Below are positions 4,883 through 5,001 of a stretch of 5,001 nt of DNA, one piece after another (position 1 is the first letter of the stretch; every line of letters starts with the position of its first letter). A program made the position numbers and the translations under genes. Source of the DNA: PVC group bacterium (GTDB taxonomy: Bacteria; Verrucomicrobiota; Kiritimatiellia; UBA8416; PXDI01). Where the stretch lies: assembly GCA_003565095.1 (NCBI GenBank), contig PXDI01000335.1, positions 1 through 5,001 of the forward strand. The letters are read 5' to 3'. The notes under the pieces were generated by a model, which was given only the letters and a program-made list of their open reading frames with translations, made no database searches and was not told where the DNA came from.

Positions 4883-5001
4883 TTACCAGTCCTTTTCATC
4901 TGGTGACAGCGGGAGGTGCTGGCGGCGTCTTCTTTCGCGCTGGTATTCGTCTTCGCGTTCAAGAATCTGTTGCAGCAGCCGTTGGATTTCGTGTTCCGGC
5001 A
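4883..5001 (-). CDS. C-terminal fragment of a BatC-like (TPR/aerotolerance) protein, 5' end outside window
   Basis: Reading the minus strand from the window edge gives two leftover bases and then 38 codons and a TAA stop (4883-4885). The visible residues begin PEHEIQRLLQQILERE, continue with a run rich in Arg and Glu (YQRERRRRQH) and end LSPDEKDW. This is a strongly charged, probably helical tail. From memory, the TPR protein BatC of bat operons often ends in a charged helix followed by a terminal -KDW, and its place directly before batD fits the usual batA-B-C-D-E order. No TPR unit or VWA domain is itself visible, because only the tail lies in the window, so this could also be the tail of a VWA+TPR (BatB/C fusion) protein. 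The stop is 84 bases before the batD start on the same strand, compatible with one transcript. The reading frame is well supported; the family name is an inference. Confidence 0.55.
   Translation of the reverse strand, partial: PEHEIQRLLQQILEREDEYQRERRRRQHLPLSPDEKDW

Overview
This window carries the end of a bat-type (Bacteroides aerotolerance) operon read entirely from the minus strand. The operon is flanked and partly invaded by several families of very short tandem repeats. The coding parts are GC-rich and the flanks are AT-richer. The gene order (BatC-like C-terminus, then BatD, then a BatD/BatE-like protein), the fused periplasmic architectures and the abundance of heptamer repeats suggest a Gram-negative bacterium of the PVC/Bacteroidota kind, perhaps Verrucomicrobiota, Kiritimatiellota or Lentisphaerota. 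That placement is an inference from architecture and memory, not a search result.

Layout, in transcription order (right to left). Positions 5001-4883 hold the last 38 codons of a protein with a charged helical tail ending in -EKDW, a tail I associate with the TPR protein BatC. A gap of 84 bases contains a large stem-loop. Positions 4798-1955 encode a 947-residue BatD: a signal peptide, three beta-sandwich modules, a membrane helix, a cytoplasmic helical domain, then a second export-type helix, a TPR block and two more membrane helices. Its first 99 codons contain an unusual in-frame patchwork of 7-bp and 12-bp repeats. Positions 1962-328 encode a 544-residue second protein, overlapping batD by 8 bases behind a strong ribosome binding site: signal peptide, shortened BatD region, TPR block, two membrane helices and an SH3-like tail. 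Its stop codon lies inside another heptamer array. Positions 1-327 are non-coding as far as I can see, with an inverted pair of repeat arrays, two hairpins and a third repeat family.

Working together: Bat proteins are thought to form an inner-membrane/periplasmic assembly with VWA-domain proteins (BatA/BatB) and a MoxR AAA+ ATPase, none of which is visible here. The two full genes would give that assembly two large periplasmic platforms. No defence system, mobile-element gene, RNA gene or CRISPR array is visible. The most notable features are the heptamer arrays inside the batD leader, which could act as a frameshift switch, and the general 7-bp rhythm of the repeats around both ends of the operon segment.
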